Origin: DATLLN01 sp963797175 | Lineage (GTDB): Bacteria > Actinomycetota > Thermoleophilia > Gaiellales > JAICJC01 | DNA length: 64,000 nucleotides | Direction of reading: 5' to 3' | Assembly: GCA_963797175.1 (NCBI GenBank) | Contig: CAWCOL010000009.1 | Span: 434,001 to 498,000 of the forward strand | Part shown: piece after piece, positions 26,724-34,559 of the stretch | Layout: each line of letters opens with the position of its first letter | How positions within the stretch are numbered: the first letter of the stretch is position 1 | The notes under the pieces: generated by a model | Told to the model about the DNA's origin: nothing | Seen by the model: the letters and a program-made list of their open reading frames with translations, nothing else | The model's database searches: none | Position numbers and translations under genes: made by a program

Positions 26724-28088
26724 TCACGAATGTGACTTCTCCCAGTCCGCCTGCACCGCCGCCGTGAACTGCGCCGGGGTCATTCTGCCCGACGTCAGCT
26801 GCTGGAGCGCGCCGAAGAGCGTGTCGCCCATCGTCGCCGTCGCCCAGTCCAGGTAGGGCGTCAGCGTGCCCGCCTTGGATTTCTCCAGCCAGGCCGCGGA
26901 GATCGCCGCAAGCGAGGAGTTGGGGTCGATCGCGCCGCTGCCCGGGTCGGCGGCCGGAAGGTCGCCATTGTGGATGATCACCTTGGCCGCAGCCGAGTTC
27001 GTGATGAAGTCGATGAAGGCGGCCGCCACGTCCGGGTGCTTGGACTTCGCGCTGACGTGGAACGGCAGCGAGATCGAGCCGGTGGCCGGCGCCCCCGGGG
27101 CGCCGTCCAGCGACGGCAGCGGGAAGAAGCCGACGCCGTCGCCCAGCGGCCCGGCGAACGTCTGGTTCTCCCAGGGGCCGGTGATGAAGTAGAGGCCCTC
27201 GCCCTTGCCGAACCGGGCGGCGGCGTTCTCCTGGCTGACACCGTTGAAGCCGTCCTCGAAGTAGCCCTTCTGCCCCCACTGCTGTACCACCGTCGCGGCC
27301 TTGCGCGTGCCGGGGGTGTCGAAGGTCGCGCCGCTGCGCCCGTACGTCCAGTCCGCGATCGCCTTGGGGTCTGCGAAGCGGGCCTGGAGCACCATGAAGA
27401 CGTGGCCCATCGGCCACCGGTCGAGGTTGCCCACCATGATGCCGGGCACGCCCTGGCTCTTGGCCCTGGCAAGGCTGGCCTCGAAGTCGGCAAAGGTCTT
27501 GGGCACGCCTAGGCCCAGCCGGTGCAGCGTCTTCTTGTTGTAGAAGACCCCCACGACCTCGGCCTTCTGGGCGACGCCCCACAGCGTTCCCGAGCCCCAG
27601 GTGGTGCCGTCGTTCGACCAGCGCAGCGGGTTGAGGGTCTCCGGGCTGCCGAACCGGGTGTTCCAGCCGTACGCCTTCGCGGCCGCGTCGAGCGGCACGA
27701 TCAGATGCGCCTTGACCAGCGGCTGGTCGGTCGCGTAGCCCTCGTTGCCCTGGAAGACGTCGGGGGCGTTGGGCGACGACGCGGCCAGCTTGATCGTGGC
27801 CACGTAGTCGTCGAAGTTCTTGACCACGCGCTTGACCGTGACGTTCGGGTATTTCGCCTCGAACTGGTTGATCAGGGTGTCCTCGGCCTTCGACGGGCCC
27901 GGCGAGGTCTCCGTGTCCCACATCGTCAGCGTGACCTTCTGCGAGGTGTCGAACCCGGCCGACAGCGCGGCGCCGGCCTGCGAGCCGCCCCCGCCGTTGT
28001 CCGACCCCGGGCTGCCGCAGCCCGCCGCGAGGACCGCGGCGACCGCCAGCAGGACGAAGGGCATCCGGGATGAGCGCCTGATCGTCAT
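26724..28088 (-). CDS. ABC sugar transporter substrate-binding lipoprotein
   Basis: 454-residue family 1 solute-binding protein. The signal peptide ends in the lipobox LAAGC, followed by a glycine/serine linker and the binding domain (VTLTMWDTE, NEGYATDQPLVKAHLIVPLD, VVGVFYNKKTL). It captures a mono- or oligosaccharide and delivers it to the two permeases. The ATG at 28088 overlaps the stop of the upstream sugar kinase gene (ATGA). The ligand cannot be read from sequence. Confidence 0.9.
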   Translation of the reverse strand: MTIRRSSRMPFVLLAVAAVLAAGCGSPGSDNGGGGSQAGAALSAGFDTSQKVTLTMWDTETSPGPSKAEDTLINQFEAKYPNVTVKRVVKNFDDYVATIKLAASSPNAPDVFQGNEGYATDQPLVKAHLIVPLDAAAKAYGWNTRFGSPETLNPLRWSNDGTTWGSGTLWGVAQKAEVVGVFYNKKTLHRLGLGVPKTFADFEASLARAKSQGVPGIMVGNLDRWPMGHVFMVLQARFADPKAIADWTYGRSGATFDTPGTRKAATVVQQWGQKGYFEDGFNGVSQENAAARFGKGEGLYFITGPWENQTFAGPLGDGVGFFPLPSLDGAPGAPATGSISLPFHVSAKSKHPDVAAAFIDFITNSAAAKVIIHNGDLPAADPGSGAIDPNSSLAAISAAWLEKSKAGTLTPYLDWATATMGDTLFGALQQLTSGRMTPAQFTAAVQADWEKSHS

Positions 28089-28963
28089 GGTGAGACTCCG
28101 TTCTCTCGGGTCGGGCCGGCCAGGCGCAGGAACTCGTCCAGCGGGAGCGCTCCGGACCTGGTGGTGGGGACGCGGACGGACAGCGACGCGTAGGCGGTCG
28201 CCAGCCGCAGCCGCTCGGGAAGGGGGTGGCCGCAGAGGTCGGCCCAGACGTAGGCCGCGGTGAACAGGTCGCCGGCGCCGTTGGTGTCCACGGCCGGGAC
28301 GTCCGGTGCGCCGGCCCGCTCGACCCGCCCGCCGGCGACGGCAAGCGAGCCGGCGGCGCCGAGGGTGACGACGACGGTCGGGCATCGCTCGCCCAGCGCG
28401 AGCGCGGCGGCCTCGACGTCGTCGATGCCGGCCAGGAGCGCCGCCTCCGGGGCGTTCACGAGCAGGGCGCGCGCCCCGGCCAGCGCGGGCGGCAGGGCGG
28501 CCAGCGCCCGGGCGTCCACGTCGCCGACGACGGCGTAGGCGGCGGCGCCTGCCGGCGCCCGATCGACCACGGGGAGGTCGATCACCACCGCGCGCGGGCG
28601 CATCGCGGCCACGGCGTCGGCATCGATCGCCGCACGCGGGTCGAACGTCGCGAAGGCACGGTCGCCGTCCAGCGTCAGCACGGCCGACACCGCGGTCTCG
28701 GCGGACGGCGGCCCCTCCCACGCGATGCCCTCCTCGCGCAGCAGCTCGGCCAGCATCCTGCCCGCCACGTCGCCGCCGACCGGAGAGCAGATCGCCGCCT
28801 CCAGGCCGAGCCGGGTGAGTCCCAGCGCGACGTTGGCCAGGCCGCCCGGCGTGATCTCGAGCCGGTCGGCGAGCAGCTCGCGACCGGGCGAGGGCATCGA
28901 CGGCAGGCCCAGGAACGTGATGTCGAGGAACGGCATCCCGGCGCAGACGACGTCCACGCTCAT
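28085..28963 (-). CDS. PfkB-family sugar kinase (first of two)
   Basis: 292-residue ribokinase-fold kinase. Sugar-binding end: EITPGGLANVALGLTRLG. ATP end with the catalytic base: VDTNGAGDLF (D232). It overlaps the GH4 gene upstream and the binding-protein gene downstream by 4 bases each, so it acts on a sugar from the same pathway. A paralogue lies at 31108, sharing openings such as PFLDITFLGLPSMPS and AFLDLTVVGLESMPA. Confidence 0.88.
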   Translation of the reverse strand: MSVDVVCAGMPFLDITFLGLPSMPSPGRELLADRLEITPGGLANVALGLTRLGLEAAICSPVGGDVAGRMLAELLREEGIAWEGPPSAETAVSAVLTLDGDRAFATFDPRAAIDADAVAAMRPRAVVIDLPVVDRAPAGAAAYAVVGDVDARALAALPPALAGARALLVNAPEAALLAGIDDVEAAALALGERCPTVVVTLGAAGSLAVAGGRVERAGAPDVPAVDTNGAGDLFTAAYVWADLCGHPLPERLRLATAYASLSVRVPTTRSGALPLDEFLRLAGPTRENGVSP

Positions 28964-30291
28964 GCGAACCGGCCCCGCAGCGAGGGATGCGCGGCCGCGT
29001 ACGCGTCGAGCAGCCGTCCCGCCACCTCGACCGACGGCACCAGCGGGTGCAACGCGAAGGCGCGCAGCGCCTCCTGCCGCGAGCCGCTCAGCGCCGCGTT
29101 GATCGCCGCCCGCTCGGCCGCCCGCACCTGCTCGATCAGGCCGCGGCAGGCCATCGGCACCTCGCCCACCGCGAGCGGGAAGATGCCGCCCGGGCCGACT
29201 GCGCAGGGCACCTCGACCACGGCCTCGGCGTCGAGGAAGGGCATGCTCGAGCGGTTCGCCGTGTTCAGGATCATGGTGCTCGGGTTGCCGCCCAGCACCG
29301 CGTCGATGATCTCCAGCGCGACGCCGCCGTAGCCGCCGGGCTCGCGCGCCGCCGCGATCTCGGCCATGTCCACGCCGCGGGCGGCCCACGCCTCGGCCAT
29401 GTACGACGCCTCGCGCTCGGCGGTGGTCGCCCGCCACTCGGCCAGCGCGTCGCCGTTGCCCTCGTAGAAGGCGCGCTGGCGGTCGAGCAGGTAGGCCGCC
29501 CGCAGCTCGCCCGAGCGCATCGAGGCCAGGGCCTCGCGTTCGGCGTCGTAGTAGTAGAGGTACTCGTTGGGCACCATCCCCACGGCCCGCAGCCACTCGC
29601 CGCCGAACAGCCGCCCCTCCTCGAACGAGGCCAGCCGCTCGTCGTCCACGAGCAGGTCGGGCAGCAGGTCGCGCCCGCGGTGGCGGACGCTGCGCAGCCA
29701 GCCCAGGTGGTTGATGCCGAAGTAGTCGAACCAGAGCTCGCCGGCCGGCCGGCCGATCGCCGCGGCGACGCGGCGGCAGAGGTCGGGCGGCGCGTCGCAG
29801 ATGCCGACGACGCGGTCGCCCAGCACGCGGCCAATCGCCTCGGTGACGAGGCCGGCGGGATTGGTGAAGTTGATGAAGAGCGCGGTGGGCGCGACGTCCG
29901 CCACGGTCTCCGCGATCGTTGTCACCACGGGCACGGTGCGCAACGCGAACGCGATCCCCCCGGCCCCGGTCGTCTCCTGGCCGATCACGCCGGCGTCCAC
30001 CGCAATCCGCTCGTCCTCCAGGCGGCCCTCGATGCCGCCCACGCGCACCGCGCAGTACACGACGTCGGCGCCCTCCAGGGCGTCGCGCAGGTCGCCGGTG
30101 GACCGGGTCGGAACGCTGCTGCCCGCCTCGGCCTCGATGCCGCGCAGCACCGCGCCGATCCGCTCCAGCCGGTCGGCCGCGGGGTCATGGAGCACCAGCT
30201 CGTCGACCGCCACGCCCGCGGGCGCGGCGAGCAGCGCCCGGTAGATTGCGGGCGTCCGGAACCCGCCTGCGCCGACCACGGTAAGCTTCAC
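28960..30291 (-). CDS. Glycoside hydrolase family 4 (6-phospho-glycosidase-like)
   Basis: 443-residue enzyme of family GH4, which uses NAD+ and a divalent metal to cleave glycosides by a redox-elimination route. The NAD fold is VVGAGGFRTPAIY. The metal ligands are C165 in the GICDAPP block and H195 in FGINHLGW. Family members are often 6-phospho-alpha- or beta-glucosidases, and the CDAP signature fits a phospho-sugar enzyme better than the CHS/CHG types; the anomer is uncertain. First gene of the sugar operon, starting with GTG. No PTS genes accompany it. Confidence 0.85.
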   Translation of the reverse strand: MKLTVVGAGGFRTPAIYRALLAAPAGVAVDELVLHDPAADRLERIGAVLRGIEAEAGSSVPTRSTGDLRDALEGADVVYCAVRVGGIEGRLEDERIAVDAGVIGQETTGAGGIAFALRTVPVVTTIAETVADVAPTALFINFTNPAGLVTEAIGRVLGDRVVGICDAPPDLCRRVAAAIGRPAGELWFDYFGINHLGWLRSVRHRGRDLLPDLLVDDERLASFEEGRLFGGEWLRAVGMVPNEYLYYYDAEREALASMRSGELRAAYLLDRQRAFYEGNGDALAEWRATTAEREASYMAEAWAARGVDMAEIAAAREPGGYGGVALEIIDAVLGGNPSTMILNTANRSSMPFLDAEAVVEVPCAVGPGGIFPLAVGEVPMACRGLIEQVRAAERAAINAALSGSRQEALRAFALHPLVPSVEVAGRLLDAYAAAHPSLRGRFA

Positions 30292-30301
30292 CGGACCAGT
30301 A

Positions 30302-30318
30302 GTACCAAAGAGGTACCA
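30302..30318. promoter_or_regulatory. GTACCA direct repeat, likely GntR operator
   Basis: GTACCA occurs at 30302-30307 and 30313-30318, exactly 11 bases apart, within the 30 bases between the divergent GH4 and GntR genes. The second copy is part of a GGTACC palindrome. A dimeric GntR regulator binding here could control both directions at once. The site also overlaps the only good ribosome site for the regulator gene. Confidence 0.5.
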
Positions 30319-30321
30319 GAA

Positions 30322-31095
30322 CTGTCAACTATTCCCACCGACCGGCGGAGCGACGCCAGCGGCGACGAGCCGCTGTTCATGCGGGTCGGCCGCAGGCTGC
30401 GGGACGAGATCGCAGACGGCACGCTTCCCGCCGGCCAGCGGCTGGCCCCGGAGCGCGAGCTGTGCCTGCGGCTGGGCGTCTCCCGCAACACGCTGCGCCG
30501 CTCGCTGCTGGCCCTGGCGGGCGACGGGCTGCTGGTGGCCGCGGGGCGCCACGGCTGGTACGTCGCCGGCCTGCCGGTCGTCGAGTCCGCGCACGGCCCG
30601 GTCAGCCTCACCGTCTGGGCCCGCGACGCGGGGCTGTCGCTGAGCTCGCGGGTGCTGCACGCCGGGACGCGCCCGGCTGCGGGCGCCGAGGCGGCGGCGC
30701 TGGGCCTGCCGGCCGGCGGAGCGGTGTTCGAGCTGGAGCGCGTCCGGTCGGTCGGCGGCGTCGCGCTGTCGCTCGACCGGGCCTGCCTGCCCGCCTCCTA
30801 CGCCCCGGCCCTGGACGGCGTCGACTTCTCGACCGCCTCCCTCTACGACGTGCTGCGGACGCGGGCGGGCGTCGAGCCGGGTCGCCGCGAGTGCGTGCTG
30901 CGGGCCGCAACGGCGGACGCCCGCACGGCGCGGCTGCTCGAGATCCCGTCCGGCGCGCCGCTGCTGATCGTGACGGAGACGGTGCTCGACCGCGGTGGAT
31001 CGCCGCTCGAGTTCTCCCGGCTCGCCAACCGCGGCGACCGCTGGGGATACCGCACCACGCATATCTCACCTGAGATGGGCGAGCACGACAGGTAG
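30322..31095 (+). CDS. GntR-family transcriptional regulator (HutC/UTRA type)
   Basis: About 257 residues: an N-terminal winged helix (LFMRVGRRLRDEIADGTLPAGQRLAPERELC, SRNTLRRSLLAL) and a C-terminal UTRA ligand domain (residues about 95-240) with FELERVRSVGG and LLIVTETVLD. It probably represses the sugar operon and its own until a sugar phosphate binds. The start is unusual. The first ATG (30379) would cut off part of the first DNA-binding helix, whereas a CTG at 30322 has AAAGAGG eight bases upstream. I take the CTG with moderate confidence. Confidence 0.8.
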   Translation: MSTIPTDRRSDASGDEPLFMRVGRRLRDEIADGTLPAGQRLAPERELCLRLGVSRNTLRRSLLALAGDGLLVAAGRHGWYVAGLPVVESAHGPVSLTVWARDAGLSLSSRVLHAGTRPAAGAEAAALGLPAGGAVFELERVRSVGGVALSLDRACLPASYAPALDGVDFSTASLYDVLRTRAGVEPGRRECVLRAATADARTARLLEIPSGAPLLIVTETVLDRGGSPLEFSRLANRGDRWGYRTTHISPEMGEHDR

Positions 31096-31107
31096 ACTCG
31101 CCGTTCG

Positions 31108-31992
31108 ATGGGCTTCGATCTGGCAGTTGCGACCCCGGCCTTCCTCGACCTGACGGTCGTCGGACTCGAGAGCATGCCCGCGCTCGGCGACGAGCGGTAC
31201 GCCAGCGACCTGCTGCGGTCGCCCGGCGGCGGCGCGATCACCGCGATCGGCGCGGCCCGGCTGGGCCTGCGAGTGGGGATGGCGGCACCGCTGGCCGAGG
31301 ATCTGGCCGGCGACCTGGTCACGGACGTCCTCAGCTCCGAGGGCGTCGCGATCGTCGACCGCCGCGGCCGCCGCTCGCCGACCACCATCGTGCTGCCCAC
31401 GGCGGGCGACCGGGCGATGGTGACGATCGACCCCGGCGTCCGGGCGAACCGCGAGGACGTGGAGGCCTTCGAGCCGCGGGCGGTGTCGACGAACCTGGGG
31501 ATGCTGTACCTCGTCCCCGAGGGGGCATCGGCCTACGTCACCTGCGGCGATGACGACGCGCGGGCCTACGCCGGCCGGCCGCCCGACGAGGTCGCAGGCG
31601 TCCATGCGCTGTTCGTGAGCGAGCCGGAGGCGCTGGCGCTGACCGGCGAGACGACCGTCGAGGCCGCGGCCGACCGGCTCGGCGCCCGGGTGACGACGGT
31701 CGTGGTCACGCTCGGCTCGCAGGGCGCGATCGCCGTCAGCGGCGGCGAGCGGTGCTCCGCGCCCGGGTTCGACTGCGGCCCGGTCGTGGACGCGACCGGC
31801 GCCGGCGACCTGCTGGTCGCCGCCTACATCTGGGCCGACCTGGCGGGCATGCCGCTCGAGGATCGGCTACGCTGGGCCGTTGTCTACGCAGGACTCTCCG
31901 TCACCACGCCGACCGCGGTCGCGGGCGCGGTTGACGAGGCCCGGCTGCTGGCCGAGGGCGCGCGGCTCGGCCTCGCGGCCGCGTCGTCCTAG
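31108..31992 (+). CDS. PfkB-family sugar kinase (second of two)
   Basis: 294-residue ribokinase-fold kinase, 12 bases after the GntR gene and probably on the same transcript. It has the sugar-site glycines in RSPGGGAITAIGAARLG and the catalytic DATGAGDLL (D234). It is related to the kinase at 28085 along its whole length, yet clearly diverged. The two may act on different sugars or different positions of one sugar. It ends two bases before the convergent DUF2277 gene. Confidence 0.88.
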   Translation: MGFDLAVATPAFLDLTVVGLESMPALGDERYASDLLRSPGGGAITAIGAARLGLRVGMAAPLAEDLAGDLVTDVLSSEGVAIVDRRGRRSPTTIVLPTAGDRAMVTIDPGVRANREDVEAFEPRAVSTNLGMLYLVPEGASAYVTCGDDDARAYAGRPPDEVAGVHALFVSEPEALALTGETTVEAAADRLGARVTTVVVTLGSQGAIAVSGGERCSAPGFDCGPVVDATGAGDLLVAAYIWADLAGMPLEDRLRWAVVYAGLSVTTPTAVAGAVDEARLLAEGARLGLAAASS

Positions 31993-31994
31993 GT

Positions 31995-32267
31995 CTACGC
32001 CGCGCCGAAGCGGGCCAGAGATCGCTCGCGGGCGCGCTCGATCTCGCGGGCGCGATCGCGCCGCGGCGCCGTCGTCACCAGCTCGTCGAGCAGCGTTGCG
32101 GTGGCCTCGGCGACGGCCTCGACCGCACGGTCGAACGCCGCCTGGTTGGCCTGCGAGGGCTTCGTCATGCCGCTCACCTTGCGCACGTACTGGAGCGCGG
32201 CGGAGCTGACGTCCTCGGCGGTCGTCGGAGGGTCGTAGTTATGGAGGGGTCGGATGTTCCGGCACAT
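31995..32267 (-). CDS. DUF2277 family small protein
   Basis: 90 residues opening with MCRNIRPLHNYDPP, the hallmark of the DUF2277 family, followed by ALQYVRKVSGMTKPSQAN. These are small soluble proteins of unknown function found widely in Actinobacteria and other phyla. It is convergent with the sugar kinase. Confidence 0.85.
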   Translation of the reverse strand: MCRNIRPLHNYDPPTTAEDVSSAALQYVRKVSGMTKPSQANQAAFDRAVEAVAEATATLLDELVTTAPRRDRAREIERARERSLARFGAA

Positions 32268-32352
32268 GCCGTCACTCTAGCGAGCCACCGATGAGTTCCG
32301 GCCGCCGGGCCGGTCAGCACCTCGCACACCGACCGAAAGGCAGGCGCACGAC

Positions 32353-32991
32353 ATGGCGCTGAAGCTCGACATCACGATGTCCCTGGACGGCTACATCGCC
32401 GGCCCCAACCAGACGCTCGAACACCCGCTCGGTGAGGGCGCGGACGGGCTGCACGCGTGGCTCTTCAACCTCGCCGCCTTCCGCGAGGCGCACGGCATGG
32501 AGGGCGGTGAGGACACGCCCGACTCGGCGGTGCTGGAGGAGGCGATGGGCGCCGGCGCCGTGATCATGGGCCGGCGGATGTTCAGCGGCGGCTCCGGCGG
32601 CTGGGAGGACGATCCCCGCGCGGACGGCTGGTGGGGCGACGAGCCGCCGTTCCACGCGCCCGTGTTCGTGCTCACCCACCACGCCCGCGAGCCGCGGGTG
32701 ATGGAGGGCGGCACCACCTTCCACTTCGTCACCGACGGCATCGAGTCTGCGCTGGAGCAGGCCCGGGCGGCCGCGGGCGATGCGGACATCTCGCTGGCCG
32801 GCGGCGCCGACGTGGTGCAGCAGGCGCTGCGCGCCGGGCTGGTGGACGACATCCACGTCCACGTGGCGCCACTGCTCCTGGGAGGCGGCGTCCGCCTGTT
32901 CGACACGCTGGACACGCGGCCGGTCGAGCTCGTCCGCGTCCGGGTGATCGACTCGCCGGCGGTGACGCACCTGCGCTTTCAGCCGGCCTGA
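32353..32991 (+). CDS. Dihydrofolate-reductase-like protein (RibD C-terminal family)
   Basis: 212 residues with the reductase fold shared by DHFR and the RibD C-terminal domain: LDITMSLDGYIAGPNQ at the start, AVIMGRRMFSGG, FVLTHHARE, and ISLAGGADVVQQALRAGLVDDIHVHVAPLLLGGG. Likely an NADPH-dependent reductase of unknown substrate. The many stand-alone members in Actinobacteria are not part of riboflavin clusters, and none is visible here. Confidence 0.88.
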   Translation: MALKLDITMSLDGYIAGPNQTLEHPLGEGADGLHAWLFNLAAFREAHGMEGGEDTPDSAVLEEAMGAGAVIMGRRMFSGGSGGWEDDPRADGWWGDEPPFHAPVFVLTHHAREPRVMEGGTTFHFVTDGIESALEQARAAAGDADISLAGGADVVQQALRAGLVDDIHVHVAPLLLGGGVRLFDTLDTRPVELVRVRVIDSPAVTHLRFQPA

Positions 32992-33208
32992 CCGCCCGCC
33001 CGCATCGCACGAACGGGCGGCGCGGCTCGTCCCCGGCCTGCGGTATCTGCACTACCGCGAAGCGCCGGGGCCGTTCGGCGAATCTGGCTCCAGCACGGGG
33101 ATCGCGGCCCTACCGGGGCGCGCGGACACGGTCGCCTGGCATTCAACCGACCCCCTCGCCCGGACGAGTAGAGGAGTGCTCCGCCGTCATTCAGCCAGGA
33201 GGATCCAC

Positions 33209-34375
33209 GTGTTCGACCGCCGCGCAGGCGACCCTGCAATCACCGAGCTTCGCGACCGGCTCAAGAGCCTCGACCAGAACTGCCTGACCAATCTCGAGCG
33301 CGGCCTCGACGCCGTGGCCGCCGGCGACCTGACCGTCGCCGTCCACCCGGTAACGACGCCGATCGAGACCAGGTCGAGCAGCCCCGAGATCCAGGAGCTG
33401 ATCGAGATCTTCAACTCGATGCTGACCCGTGCGCAGGCCGCGCTGGAGGGCTACGAGGCGGCGCGCGAGGACCTGCGGCGGGGGCTCGGCGACCGGTCGT
33501 GCCTGGTCGACCTGGAGGCACGCCTGACCAGCCTCGACGAGAACTGCCTGACCGCGCTCGGGCGCGGGCTGGAGGCGATGACGCAGGGCGACCTGACGGT
33601 GGACGCCCAGCCGGTGACCGCGTTCCTGCAGTCGGACTCGGGGCGCGAGCTGGGCACGCTGGGGACGATCTTCAACTCGATGCTGGCGAAGGCGCAGGGT
33701 GGGCTCGGGCTCTACAACACGACCCGGCACCAGGTGGCCGCGATGATCGGTGAGATCTCCGCCACGGCCTCGACCGTCTCGACCGCGTCCGAGCAGATGT
33801 CGACCACCGCCGCCGAGACCAGGCGCGCGATCGAGGAGATCGCCTCGGCCGTCGCCGGGGTGGCCGAGGGCGCCGAGCACCAGACCGGCCTCGTCGCCGA
33901 CGCGCAGCGCGTCACCCAGGAGGCCGTTGCCCTGGGCGGCGAGGCGCAGACGATGGCCGACCGCGGCGTGCGCCTGACCGAGCAGATCTCGTCGATCGCC
34001 GACCAGACCAATCTGCTGGCGCTGAACGCCGCGATCGAGGCCGCCCGCGCCGGGGAGCAGGGCCGCGGGTTTGCGGTCGTCGCCGAGGAGGTGCGCAAGC
34101 TCGCGGAGTCCGCCTCGGTCACCGTGGTCGAGACGCGAGAGGCGTTCCACGGCCTGGCATCGAGCGTCGAGAACGTGACCGGCCGCATGGCCCAGGCGTC
34201 GGCGGCGACCGACCAGATCGCCAGCGTCGCCGAGGAGGCCTCGGCCGCCACCGAGCAGGTCTCGGCGTCGTCCCAGCAGACCTCCGCGGCGACCCAGGAG
34301 GTGGCCGCTTCCAGCGAGGAGCTGTCCCGTACGGCCGCCCACCTCAGCGGCCTCGTCGACCGGTTCCGCATCTAG
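33209..34375 (+). CDS. Soluble methyl-accepting chemotaxis protein with duplicated HAMP-like unit
   Basis: 388 residues with no membrane segment. Two tandem copies of a roughly 75-residue unit occupy about 14-88 and 102-176, each with SLDxNCLT, RGLxAM, GDLTV, PVT and IFNSML. The GDLT...FNSML half resembles HAMP. A complete signalling domain follows, with QTNLLALNAAIEAARAGEQGRG at the tip. It presumably relays a cytoplasmic signal to CheA or to a gene-regulating pathway. AGGAGG lies six bases before the GTG at 33209, which fixes the start. Confidence 0.85.
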   Translation: MFDRRAGDPAITELRDRLKSLDQNCLTNLERGLDAVAAGDLTVAVHPVTTPIETRSSSPEIQELIEIFNSMLTRAQAALEGYEAAREDLRRGLGDRSCLVDLEARLTSLDENCLTALGRGLEAMTQGDLTVDAQPVTAFLQSDSGRELGTLGTIFNSMLAKAQGGLGLYNTTRHQVAAMIGEISATASTVSTASEQMSTTAAETRRAIEEIASAVAGVAEGAEHQTGLVADAQRVTQEAVALGGEAQTMADRGVRLTEQISSIADQTNLLALNAAIEAARAGEQGRGFAVVAEEVRKLAESASVTVVETREAFHGLASSVENVTGRMAQASAATDQIASVAEEASAATEQVSASSQQTSAATQEVAASSEELSRTAAHLSGLVDRFRI

Positions 34376-34381
34376 CGGCGG

Positions 34382-34536
34382 GGTTGGGCCACTGACCGTG
34401 GCGCCGGTGGACCACCCTGGAGGGTCAGGCACCGGTTCCTGGCACCGACACGGACCGCGCTGTGTGCTCGGTTGGGGGTCGAACCGGAGCCAGGCACGGA
34501 GCCTGACCCTCGGTATCGCAGGTTGGGCTCCTGACC
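34382..34536. repeat. GGTTGGG repeat element with internal inverted repeat
   Basis: Nearly identical 16-mers, GGTTGGGCCACTGACC (34382-34397) and GGTTGGGCTCCTGACC (34521-34536), bracket the element; a third GGTTGGG is at 34470. Inside, 34420-34443 and 34489-34511 form an imperfect inverted repeat, GAGGGTCAGGC(a/t)CCG...CCTGGC. No coding potential is evident. This looks like a REP-type or miniature mobile element filling the gap between two genes. Confidence 0.5.
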
Positions 34537-34559
34537 TGAGTTGGTGGCAGAGTGTGCGC

